Part shown: in pieces, positions 1 through 5,549 of the stretch | Position numbering within the stretch: the stretch's first letter is position 1 | Layout of the letters: each line of letters begins with the position of its first letter | Source: Clostridiales bacterium | Lineage (GTDB): Bacteria > Bacillota > Clostridia > Saccharofermentanales > UBA5734 | Length of the DNA stretch: 6,969 nt | Assembly: GCA_007135995.1 (NCBI GenBank) | Contig: SLHU01000288.1 | Coordinates: forward strand, 1-6,969 | Direction of reading: 5' to 3' | The notes under the pieces: generated by a model | The model's database searches: none | Told to the model about the DNA's origin: nothing | What the model saw: only the letters and a program-made list of their open reading frames with translations | Position numbers and translations under genes: made by a program

Positions 1-69
1 ATTTCGCAGCGACAGGCAGAAGGACGAAATTACGCTTGAATAGATAAGTCGCACACTGTGGACTTGTTT

Positions 70-74
70 GGAGG
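70..74 (+). promoter_or_regulatory. Ribosome binding site that decides the DUF1538 gene start
   Basis: A perfect GGAGG lies 7 nt before an in-frame TTG at 82. The longest open frame begins at a GTG at 58, upstream of this site and without its own Shine-Dalgarno, so that start is unlikely. An ATG at 91 is 16 nt from the GGAGG, which is too far for efficient initiation. TTG at 82 is therefore preferred; ATG at 91 is the alternative. Confidence 0.7.
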
Positions 75-81
75 CTGCGGC

Positions 82-1560
82 TTGAACAGAATGATAGAAA
101 AACTAAAAGAAACACTGATGGCTGTTTTGCCGGTCACGGTCATTGTAACGATTTTGCACTTCACTTTGACACCGGCTGATGTGCACATGCTGCTTCGCTT
201 TTATATCGGCGCATCTATGATTGTGATCGGACTGGCTGTTTTCCTGCTTGGCGTTGATCTGGGTGTAACTCCTATCGGCAAACTGATGGGAAATGAACTG
301 GCAAAAAGCGATCAAATCTGGATTATTGCGATAGCAGGATTGCTCCTCGGTTTTTTTGTCTCAATCGCGGAACCGGATTTACATATACTGGCTGGACAAG
401 TTGACCTGGTGACAGATGGCGTGATAGCAAAAATGGAGTTGGTCGCTGTTGTTTCTGTTGGGATCGCCTCTTTACTTGTCCTTGGGTTTATTCGCATATT
501 GTATAATATGCCACTCTATAAAATTCTGCTTGTTCTTTATCTGATCATCTTCGTTTTGGCGATTTTTTCGCCAGAAGCATTTATTGCCATATCATTTGAC
601 GCATCAGGTGCAACAACAGGCGCTTTCGCAGTTCCTTTCATTCTGGCTTTATCGATAGGTATTTCAGCATTGAAAAAGGACAGCAAAGCTTCAGAAAAAG
701 ATAGTTTCGGACTGGTCGCGATTATTTCTACAGGTGCTGTTATCACGGCTCTGATAATGGGAAATATTGTTGATCTTGATGGACTTGCCGGCAGCTTGAA
801 TGTTGACCACCGCTCAGCGCAAGGTTTACTCAAACCTTTCATAGATAAATCCCCCGTTTTGATGTTGGAAGCGCTCATTGCCTTAACGCCGCTGGTCGTC
901 TTGTTCATCACCTTTCAGTTTATTCGGTTCAAATTGCCCAGAAGGCAGTTTGTCCGTATTCTAAAAGGACTTTTGTACGCACTGATCGGCCTTATTCTTT
1001 TTCTGGTTGGTGTCAGTGCCGGGTTCATGAGTCTTGGTCACCTGACAGGCTATCAGCTTGCCAGAATGGATCAATCAATCTATCTGATTTTGATTGCTTT
1101 CGCTCTGGGATTGGTCACTATACTCGCTGAACCTGCTGTTTATGTTTTAACCAAGCAGATTGAAGATGTCACCAGCGGATATATCAACCGAAGACTGATT
1201 TTGACAGCCTTTTCAATAGGTGTAGGGCTTGCAGTCGCGCTTTCGGTAATTCGAGTGCTTGTAGCGGATATCAAACTGTGGCATTATTTGCTTCCAGGAT
1301 ATGCGGTCGCGCTTGGACTCATGTTTATTGCGCCCAAGCTCTTTGTGGGTATAGCATTTGACTCAGGCGGTGTTGCATCGGGTCCTATGACCGCGACCTT
1401 TATTCTTGCTTTTATTCAAGGTGCGGCCGAAGCCAGTGCTGAAGCGGATATGCTGGCTGATGGTTTTGGAATGATCGCAATGGTGGCGATGATGCCGATT
1501 ATAACGATTCAGCTGCTCGGACTGGTGTATAAAATGAAAACGGTGAAGGAGGGTGTTTGA
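82..1560 (+). CDS. DUF1538 family polytopic membrane protein with two internal repeats (putative transporter)
   Basis: This very hydrophobic protein (492 aa from TTG 82) has roughly a dozen membrane segments and fits the DUF1538 family, whose biochemical role is not established. It is an internal duplication. Repeat 1 (about residues 12-225) and repeat 2 (about 262-480) share the same landmarks in order: a G-V-(D/S)-L/A-G membrane segment, then AEP (96-98 and 349-351), then FDxSG (172-176 in a variant FDASG; 426-430 as FDSGG), then D-x-F-G (207-210 and 460-463). Conserved acidic, proline and glycine residues inside hydrophobic stretches are typical of transport sites in inverted or tandem repeat carriers, which is an inference here. 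A charged loop (about 198-208, rich in K, D, E and S) and the stretch around 231-260 separate the halves. The stop codon abuts the PII gene, pointing to a functional pair comparable in logic to AmtB-GlnK or SbtA-SbtB. Family assignment is fairly sure; substrate is unknown. Confidence 0.85.
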   Translation: MNRMIEKLKETLMAVLPVTVIVTILHFTLTPADVHMLLRFYIGASMIVIGLAVFLLGVDLGVTPIGKLMGNELAKSDQIWIIAIAGLLLGFFVSIAEPDLHILAGQVDLVTDGVIAKMELVAVVSVGIASLLVLGFIRILYNMPLYKILLVLYLIIFVLAIFSPEAFIAISFDASGATTGAFAVPFILALSIGISALKKDSKASEKDSFGLVAIISTGAVITALIMGNIVDLDGLAGSLNVDHRSAQGLLKPFIDKSPVLMLEALIALTPLVVLFITFQFIRFKLPRRQFVRILKGLLYALIGLILFLVGVSAGFMSLGHLTGYQLARMDQSIYLILIAFALGLVTILAEPAVYVLTKQIEDVTSGYINRRLILTAFSIGVGLAVALSVIRVLVADIKLWHYLLPGYAVALGLMFIAPKLFVGIAFDSGGVASGPMTATFILAFIQGAAEASAEADMLADGFGMIAMVAMMPIITIQLLGLVYKMKTVKEGV

Positions 1561-2247
1561 ATGATCGAAACCAATTGCGACAACCGCATGTTGTTAATTT
1601 GTTTAATTGTCAACTGCGGACTGGGGCGCAAAGTCGTGCGTCAGGCAAAAAAGACTGGGATTAGCGGCGGTACGATTTTTTATGGAACAGAAATAATTCA
1701 CGATGACTTTCTGCATCTGTTTGAGCTTTGTGATACACGAAAAGAAATTGTGATAATGATAGGGCCTGAACCGATCGCAAGATCTGCCCTCAATCGCATC
1801 AGTGAAAAGTACCAGTTTGAGAAGCATAACTGTGGCTTGGGGTTTGCCATACGTTTGTCTGATCTTTGCGGTATGCACAGTTATCAGGATGATGTCCTGT
1901 CAGCTAATGAACAGCGCTTGGAAAAACAGAAAGGACTAGGTGAAAAAATGTATCAGGCGATTTATACGGTTGTTGATAAAGGGAAAGCAGAACAGGTAAT
2001 AGAGGCAGCTGCCAAAAAAGGTGCCAGGGGCGGAACGATTATTAACGCCAGAGGATCCGGTATTCATGAAACCAGCAAACTTTTCGCGATGGAAATTGAG
2101 CCGGAAAAAGAACTGGTGCTGGTTATCATAGATTCCGGAAAGACTGAAGCTGTCATTCAGTCAATTTCTGAAAATCTGGAGCTTGAGAAACCCGGCTGCG
2201 GCATTTTGTTTGTGATGGATATAGTGCAAGCTTATGGAATACGGTAA
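1561..2247 (+). CDS. Tandem PII-like (GlnB-type) signalling protein, two fused domains
   Basis: The 228-aa cytosolic protein holds two PII-type ferredoxin-like domains, about residues 10-105 and 129-228, joined by a charged linker (about 106-128). Canonical PII proteins are single domains of about 110 aa that trimerise and bind ATP, ADP and 2-oxoglutarate between subunits. Each half shows the PII pattern: a first beta strand (LLICLIV; MYQAIYTVV), a helix of K/R/A residues, GGTI (36-39; 157-160) opening the T-loop region, a second strand pair (EIVIMI; ELVLVII), and a C-terminal EK-x-x-CG strand (87-92; 209-214). Domain 2 keeps an ARGSG-x-HE motif (163-170) after GGTI; domain 1 has FYGTEIIHDD there instead. 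Both T-loops look short and lack the classic uridylylated-Tyr context. AAGGAGG (1546-1552) lies 8 nt before the ATG, inside the preceding gene, whose TGA directly abuts the start. The context implies regulation of the DUF1538 protein, the RCK channel, or both; this is inference. Confidence 0.85.
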   Translation: MIETNCDNRMLLICLIVNCGLGRKVVRQAKKTGISGGTIFYGTEIIHDDFLHLFELCDTRKEIVIMIGPEPIARSALNRISEKYQFEKHNCGLGFAIRLSDLCGMHSYQDDVLSANEQRLEKQKGLGEKMYQAIYTVVDKGKAEQVIEAAAKKGARGGTIINARGSGIHETSKLFAMEIEPEKELVLVIIDSGKTEAVIQSISENLELEKPGCGILFVMDIVQAYGIR

Positions 2248-2262
2248 TAACGAGGTGCTTTC

Positions 2263-3285
2263 ATGAAGGATCATCACAAACTGCTCATCATATTCACTGC
2301 GTTTTGTCTCCTTTTATTGAGCGGCACAATCGGCTATATTTATCTGTTAGAAATTTCTTTTATTGACGCATTTTATATGACAGTTATCACTATTTCTACA
2401 GTGGGTTTTCAGGAAGTTGCTGAAATGACAGATGAAGCGAAGCTATTCTCAATCATCATTATTTTCATGGGAATTGGTTTTGCAGGATATTTATTTACAA
2501 ATGTTGTCGCTTTCTTTATGGAAGGAAACTGGCGTGACGCGATGAGAAAAAAGGAGATGATGAGCAAAATGAAACAGATCGACAACCATTATATAATTTG
2601 TGGCGCTGGCGAAACGGGTGATAGCGTGATCAAACAGTTTGAAAAAAGCGCAGTGCCATTTATTGTCATTGATACAGATTCAGAACCGCTGGAAGCGTTA
2701 AAAGCACGTGGTATTCTTTCAATCTGCGGCGACGCGACTCATGAGAGTGTGCTCATTGAGGCGGGTATTGAAAGAGCACGAGGTATTATCTGTTCCCTTT
2801 CAACAGATGCTGATAATGTATTCACTGTCCTTACATCAAGATTTCTGAATCAGGATCTTTATATCATATCACGGGCCATAGAAGATCATGCTCATGAGAA
2901 ACTGACACGAGCCGGTGCTGATCGCACGATTTCTCCGAATGAGATAGGCGGCCGCAGAATGGCCGCGCTGATGCTAAGGCCAACCATCATCTCATTTCTG
3001 GATATGATTACACATGTCGGCGATGTCGTTTTGGATCTTGAAGATATACTTATTTCAGAAAAATCAGAGCTTATAGGGACTAAGCTGAAAGACGCAAATA
3101 TTCCAGAAAGAACTGGATTAGTTGTGCTGGCACTGCAAAAAAAACGTTCAACGCGGATGCTGTTCAACCCCGGACCTGATGAGGAACTGGAATTAGGTGA
3201 TTCAATGATTGTATTAGGGACCCAGGATCAAACACACATCCTTAAGGAAATAGCACATGACAAGGGTGAAAGAGATTGTGATTAG
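2263..3285 (+). CDS. Two-TM potassium channel subunit with RCK (TrkA-N/TrkA-C) gating module
   Basis: The 340-aa protein has the MthK-like layout. TM1 is about residues 7-29, a pore helix and filter about 34-51 carry T-I-S-T-V-G-F-Q-E (43-51), TM2 is about 61-86, and a linker leads to a cytosolic RCK N-lobe (about 107-225). The Rossmann core shows GxGxxG (GAGETG, 114-119), an acidic end of strand 2 (D137), and the TrkA-N signature GDATHESVLIEAGI (156-169). A TrkA-C domain follows (about 258-330). Such channels form tetramers whose RCK ring gates K+ flow in response to nucleotides or ions; the ligand here cannot be read. The filter has Phe for the usual Tyr and Gln for the following Gly. GAGGTG (2252-2257) is 5 nt from the ATG, which lies 15 nt after the PII stop, so the gene is probably the last of the operon. 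No clear terminator hairpin follows. Confidence 0.9.
   Translation: MKDHHKLLIIFTAFCLLLLSGTIGYIYLLEISFIDAFYMTVITISTVGFQEVAEMTDEAKLFSIIIIFMGIGFAGYLFTNVVAFFMEGNWRDAMRKKEMMSKMKQIDNHYIICGAGETGDSVIKQFEKSAVPFIVIDTDSEPLEALKARGILSICGDATHESVLIEAGIERARGIICSLSTDADNVFTVLTSRFLNQDLYIISRAIEDHAHEKLTRAGADRTISPNEIGGRRMAALMLRPTIISFLDMITHVGDVVLDLEDILISEKSELIGTKLKDANIPERTGLVVLALQKKRSTRMLFNPGPDEELELGDSMIVLGTQDQTHILKEIAHDKGERDCD
2551..2556 (+). promoter_or_regulatory. Possible internal ribosome binding site in the channel gene
   Basis: AAGGAG sits at the TM2-RCK junction, followed by in-frame ATG codons at 2557, 2560 and 2569 (Met99, Met100, Met103). The last is 12 nt downstream, somewhat longer than ideal. Initiation there would give a soluble RCK-only subunit of about 238 aa, as established for MthK from its Met107. 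The site also encodes a Lys-Glu-rich linker, so chance is possible. Confidence 0.3.
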
Positions 3286-3347
3286 AAGCTAAAACAAGCA
3301 GGCAGTAAATTGGATGTCTGAAATATGAGATTTAGTTTGATTCACAG

Positions 3348-3376
3348 TAGCCACATCAGATTGATCGTGTTAAAAT
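3348..3376 (+). promoter_or_regulatory. Probable promoter of the glycine riboswitch-gcv unit
   Basis: An extended -10 element, TG-T-TAAAAT, occupies 3368-3376 with TAAAAT at 3371-3376. A 4-of-6 match to TTGACA (TAGCCA, 3348-3353) lies 17 nt upstream. This places transcription start near 3383, just before the kink-turn leader at 3394, which is the position expected for a riboswitch promoter. A second TAAAAT at 3381-3386 with TTGATC at 3361 has only a 14-nt spacer and is less likely. The rest of 3286-3347 shows nothing recognisable. Confidence 0.4.
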
Positions 3377-3393
3377 GGCATAAAATGAATATG

Positions 3394-3623
3394 TGATGAA
3401 TGATACATGCAGGAGAGCCTTTCGTCAGAAAGCACCGAAGAAGTAAGAGCGTATTTGTCAAATACACTTGAACCTTTCAGGTAAAGAGGACTGTATGCTG
3501 ACATCACCCTGAAAAGCTTTTTAGAAGCACCGAAGGAGCAAAATCCGGCAATCAGTGAATGTTCGTTATCCTGAAAAAGGGTGCGCTGATGTCAGATAGA
3601 ATCTCTCAGGTTCCGATACAGGG
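3394..3623 (+). ncRNA. Tandem glycine riboswitch (two aptamers plus leader-linker kink-turn)
   Basis: Aptamer 1: P1 pairs 3406-3412 (CATGCAG) with 3491-3497 (CTGTATG). P2 pairs GAGAG (3413-3417) with CTTTC (3474-3478). P3a is CTTTC/GAAAG (3419-3423/3428-3432), followed by the conserved CACCGAAG (3433-3440). P3b includes GTATTT/AAATAC (3451-3456/3460-3465), and CAGG (3478-3481) closes the core. Aptamer 2: P1 pairs CCCTG (3507-3511) with CAGGG (3619-3623). Its core has CACCGAAGGAGCAAA (3528-3542), a long P3b (ATCAGTG 3551-3557 with CGCTGAT 3584-3590), and CTCTCAGG (3603-3610). The 9-nt linker (3498-3506) and the leader form a kink-turn: TGATG (3394-3398) pairs CATCA (3502-3506), with AAT (3399-3401) as the three-nt bulge and GA/GA (3402-3403/3500-3501) as tandem sheared pairs. 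This matches the leader-linker kink-turn known for tandem glycine riboswitches. It precedes glycine cleavage genes, where glycine normally switches expression on. Confidence 0.95.
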
Positions 3624-3654
3624 AAGAAGACAGCTTTGTTTGTCTTCTTTTTTT
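3624..3654 (+). terminator. Intrinsic terminator, riboswitch expression platform
   Basis: AAGAAGACA (3624-3632) pairs perfectly with TGTCTTCTT (3641-3649) around an 8-nt loop, and seven T residues end at 3654. The stem starts one base after the 3' strand of aptamer-2 P1. It has only three G-C pairs and could extend by G-U pairs between GGG (3621-3623) and the T-tract, which would compete with P1. A glycine-stabilised P1 would then weaken termination. No separate anti-terminator strand matching the 5' arm was found. Confidence 0.85.
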
Positions 3655-3671
3655 ATGAAAACAGGCTGTTA

Positions 3672-3713
3672 GCTTGTTATGATTGAGTCAGGTCAGAACC
3701 AATGTTAACAAGC
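3672..3713 (+). repeat. 8-bp inverted repeat in the gcvT leader beyond the terminator
   Basis: GCTTGTTA (3672-3679) and TAACAAGC (3706-3713) are exact reverse complements separated by 26 nt. The loop contains a small GGT-CAGA-ACC hairpin (3691-3700). It could be an mRNA stem or a protein-binding site in the 114 nt between the terminator and gcvT. No T-tract follows, so it is not an intrinsic terminator. Function is unknown. Confidence 0.4.
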
Positions 3714-3768
3714 GGGACTGAGAACTTATCGGTTTATCAGGCCACATCGGTTATATGAGGAAATATTT

Positions 3769-4968
3769 ATGAAACGAACAGCGTTATACCAGAAACACCT
3801 GGATCTGAATGCCTCGCTCACCGCGTATGCCGGCTGGGAGATGCCCCTGCAGTACAGCGGAATTATCGCGGAACACCTGGCTGTCAGAAAAGCGGCCGGC
3901 TTGTTTGATGTTTCACATATGGGTGAACTGATGATTACAGGCGCGGCAGCGGAAATTTTTCTCCAGTATCTGCTGACGCGTGATGTTCAAAAACTGAAAA
4001 CCGGCCGGGCGACGTATGCACTCATGTGTAATGATCAGGGAGGCGTACTGGATGACCTTCTGGTTTACCGTCTGCAGGATGACAAGTTCATGCTGGTCGT
4101 CAATGCCGCCAATACGGAAACAGTTTCTGAATGGATCAAAAACCATCTTCAAAGCAAGAAATGGTATACAATGCTGCCTGAAGGTGCGGATGCAACAGTT
4201 TTGTTTCAAGACATGAGCGTTAATTACGCTTTGCTGGCACTGCAGGGACCAAGAGCGCGGGAGATTCTTCTTTCGCTTTCAGCTGCTGATTTGAGTGAAC
4301 TGAAGCCATTTCATTTTATTCTGGACGATTCCCTGACTGGTGATCCGGTGCTTGTTTCAAGAACGGGCTATACAGGTGAAGACGGGTTTGAGCTTTATTG
4401 CAGCTCCGAACAGGCAGCGATGCTTTGGGAAAAGCTGTTGACTGAAGGGCAGGTGTACGGGCTGCAGCCAGTTGGGCTAGGTGCACGTGACACGCTGCGG
4501 CTGGAATCGGGTCTGCCGCTTTACGGTCATGAGCTGGATACCAGAACAACACCGCTGGAAGCAGGCCTTGATCGATTTGTCAATCTTGAAAAGCCCTTTT
4601 TCATCGGGCGCGATGCGATGATGCTGAAGGACGCACAACTGTCGGCCAGGACGCTGGTTGCTTTTAAGCTAAGAAAAAGAGCAGTCGCCAGGCAAGGGTG
4701 CCCTGTTTATATTCAGGAGCGTCAGGCAGGATATGTGACTTCAGGTGGCTACGCACCTTTCCTTCAGGCTTCAATTGGTCTGGCGCTCATTGCCCGCAGC
4801 AGCCTGCCGCCTGAAAAGAAACAGACAGAAGGACTGCTGCAGAATGCTGAGCTGGTCAACAGAAGTCAGATATCTGCAAAGCCTGTGCTGTCAGTTGAAG
4901 TAAGAGGCAAACGATATGAGGCAGATTTTACTGATTTGCCTTTTTACAATCGCAGGAAAAAGGGTTGA
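3769..4968 (+). CDS. gcvT: Glycine cleavage system T-protein (aminomethyltransferase)
   Basis: GcvT moves the aminomethyl carbon from lipoylated GcvH to tetrahydrofolate, giving 5,10-methylene-THF, ammonia and dihydrolipoyl-GcvH in the cytosol. The 399-aa product starts LYQKHLDLNA and carries the family landmarks in order: AGWEMPLQY (21-29), EHLAVRKAAGLFDVSHMGE (35-53), GGVLDDLLVYR (91-101, with the Asp pair that includes the catalytic folate-site Asp), LQGPRA (158-163), RTGYTGEDGFELY (198-210), GLGARDTLRLE (236-246), LYGHELD (251-257) and GYVTSGGYAPFL (321-332). It ends in a family-like PFYNRRKK. It is longer than the usual 360-370 aa because of about 20-25 extra polar residues around 345-372. 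GAGG (3757-3760) lies 8 nt before the ATG. It is the first gene after the glycine riboswitch and should be glycine-inducible. Confidence 0.97.
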   Translation: MKRTALYQKHLDLNASLTAYAGWEMPLQYSGIIAEHLAVRKAAGLFDVSHMGELMITGAAAEIFLQYLLTRDVQKLKTGRATYALMCNDQGGVLDDLLVYRLQDDKFMLVVNAANTETVSEWIKNHLQSKKWYTMLPEGADATVLFQDMSVNYALLALQGPRAREILLSLSAADLSELKPFHFILDDSLTGDPVLVSRTGYTGEDGFELYCSSEQAAMLWEKLLTEGQVYGLQPVGLGARDTLRLESGLPLYGHELDTRTTPLEAGLDRFVNLEKPFFIGRDAMMLKDAQLSARTLVAFKLRKRAVARQGCPVYIQERQAGYVTSGGYAPFLQASIGLALIARSSLPPEKKQTEGLLQNAELVNRSQISAKPVLSVEVRGKRYEADFTDLPFYNRRKKG

Positions 4969-5171
4969 AAATCTGAACAGCAGGCAAGTGACCAATGGCC
5001 GGAGAGCCAAACCAGATCACGACAGCAGAAAACAGTGGCAGACGACGGCGACGGATCATAGTGGCAGATCACATTGGAAGATGACACCAGCAGACAAGCC
5101 TGACCTGCATCAGAATAAGGATGCACGACAGGAGAAATAGCAGAAGTTGAGATTGATTGGAGGATAAACAC
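4969..5171 (+). other. T-poor gcvT-gcvH intergenic stretch without a supported gene
   Basis: These 203 nt separate two genes of one operon. From about 4978 to 5140 the + strand has only about 17 T in 163 nt, against near-even use in the flanking genes, so the mRNA would be U-poor and largely unpaired. Short imperfect repeats occur: AGTGGCAGA at 5034 and 5060, and CAGATCAC at 5013 and 5065. The scarcity of T leaves one forward frame open to a TAG at 5138-5140, but it begins inside gcvT with no ribosome binding site. No hairpin terminator or promoter is evident. Only the last bases (5159-5171) have a clear role, as the gcvH ribosome binding site. Confidence 0.6.
5159..5163 (+). promoter_or_regulatory. 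Ribosome binding site that decides the gcvH start
   Basis: GGAGG ends 8 nt before ATG 5172. The open frame can be extended to a TTG at 5157, but that codon overlaps the GGAGG itself and would add only five residues (M-E-D-K-H) not typical of GcvH. ATG 5172 is the start. Confidence 0.85.
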
Positions 5172-5546
5172 ATGCAAGAAACGATCTATTATTCTAAAAA
5201 CCATGAGTGGGTCAAAATCAAAGGTGAGCTGGCATGGATTGGTATCAGCGACTATGCGCAAAACGCTTTGGGCGATATTGTTTTTGTTGAGCTGCCAGAG
5301 CCGGGAACAGAATTTGAAGCAGGTGACGTGCTGGGCGTGGTTGAATCGGTTAAAAGTGCGTCTGATATTTATTGCATGGTTAACGGCACTGTTGCTGAGG
5401 TGAACGAAGCTTTGCTTGAGGAACCGGAAAAAGTGAATGAAGACGCTGAAAATGCCTGGTTTGTGAAAATGGAGGCTGTCATTTTACCTGAAGATCATGA
5501 TCTGATGGATGAAAATGATTACAGACGTTTTTGTGAGGATGAATAA
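5172..5546 (+). CDS. gcvH: Glycine cleavage system H-protein (lipoyl carrier)
   Basis: GcvH is the mobile lipoyl-bearing shuttle that accepts the aminomethyl group from the P-protein and presents it to GcvT and then to dihydrolipoamide dehydrogenase. The 124-aa protein has the usual length and shows SKNHEWVK (8-15), the GISDYAQNALGDIVFVELPE block (24-43) and the lipoylation site ESVKSASD with Lys61 (codon 5352-5354). VNG-V-EVN (70-78) and the downstream block ending ENAWFVKM (93-100) follow as expected. The lipoyl lysine is intact, so the protein should be functional if a lipoylation pathway is present elsewhere. It is followed after 3 nt by gcvPA, with the gcvPA ribosome binding site (GAGGA, 5535-5539) inside the gcvH coding end. 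The T-H-PA gene order groups all three under the upstream riboswitch. Confidence 0.97.
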   Translation: MQETIYYSKNHEWVKIKGELAWIGISDYAQNALGDIVFVELPEPGTEFEAGDVLGVVESVKSASDIYCMVNGTVAEVNEALLEEPEKVNEDAENAWFVKMEAVILPEDHDLMDENDYRRFCEDE

Positions 5547-5549
5547 AGA

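Noticed and set aside
1..43. Possible C-terminus of an upstream gene (frame 2 ends at TAG 41-43)
   Set aside because: All three forward frames close within 47 nt, only about 13 codons are visible, and none can be identified.
58..81. GTG 58 start for the DUF1538 protein
   Set aside because: No Shine-Dalgarno precedes it, whereas GGAGG at 70-74 is ideally placed for TTG 82.
4995..5084. Small ORF of 29 codons in the gcvT-gcvH spacer, with an RRRR run
   Set aside because: There is no convincing ribosome binding site before the ATG and no recognisable protein feature.
4916..5140. Forward 74-codon open frame spanning the gcvT end and the spacer, or a +1 frameshift extension of GcvT
   Set aside because: It starts inside gcvT without a ribosome binding site, its openness follows from the lack of T, and gcvT already ends in a normal family C-terminus (PFYNRRKKG). 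The A-rich site GAAAAAG is not a full slippery heptamer and the product shows no recognisable domain.
5157..5171. Upstream TTG start for gcvH
   Set aside because: The TTG overlaps the GGAGG that serves ATG 5172, so it cannot use that site.
4944..5261. Reverse-strand open frame of 105 codons, and the other reverse-strand frames across the window
   Set aside because: They are shadows of forward genes or of the T-poor spacer, lack ribosome binding sites, and read as low-quality Ser, Arg, Cys or His-rich sequence without domains.
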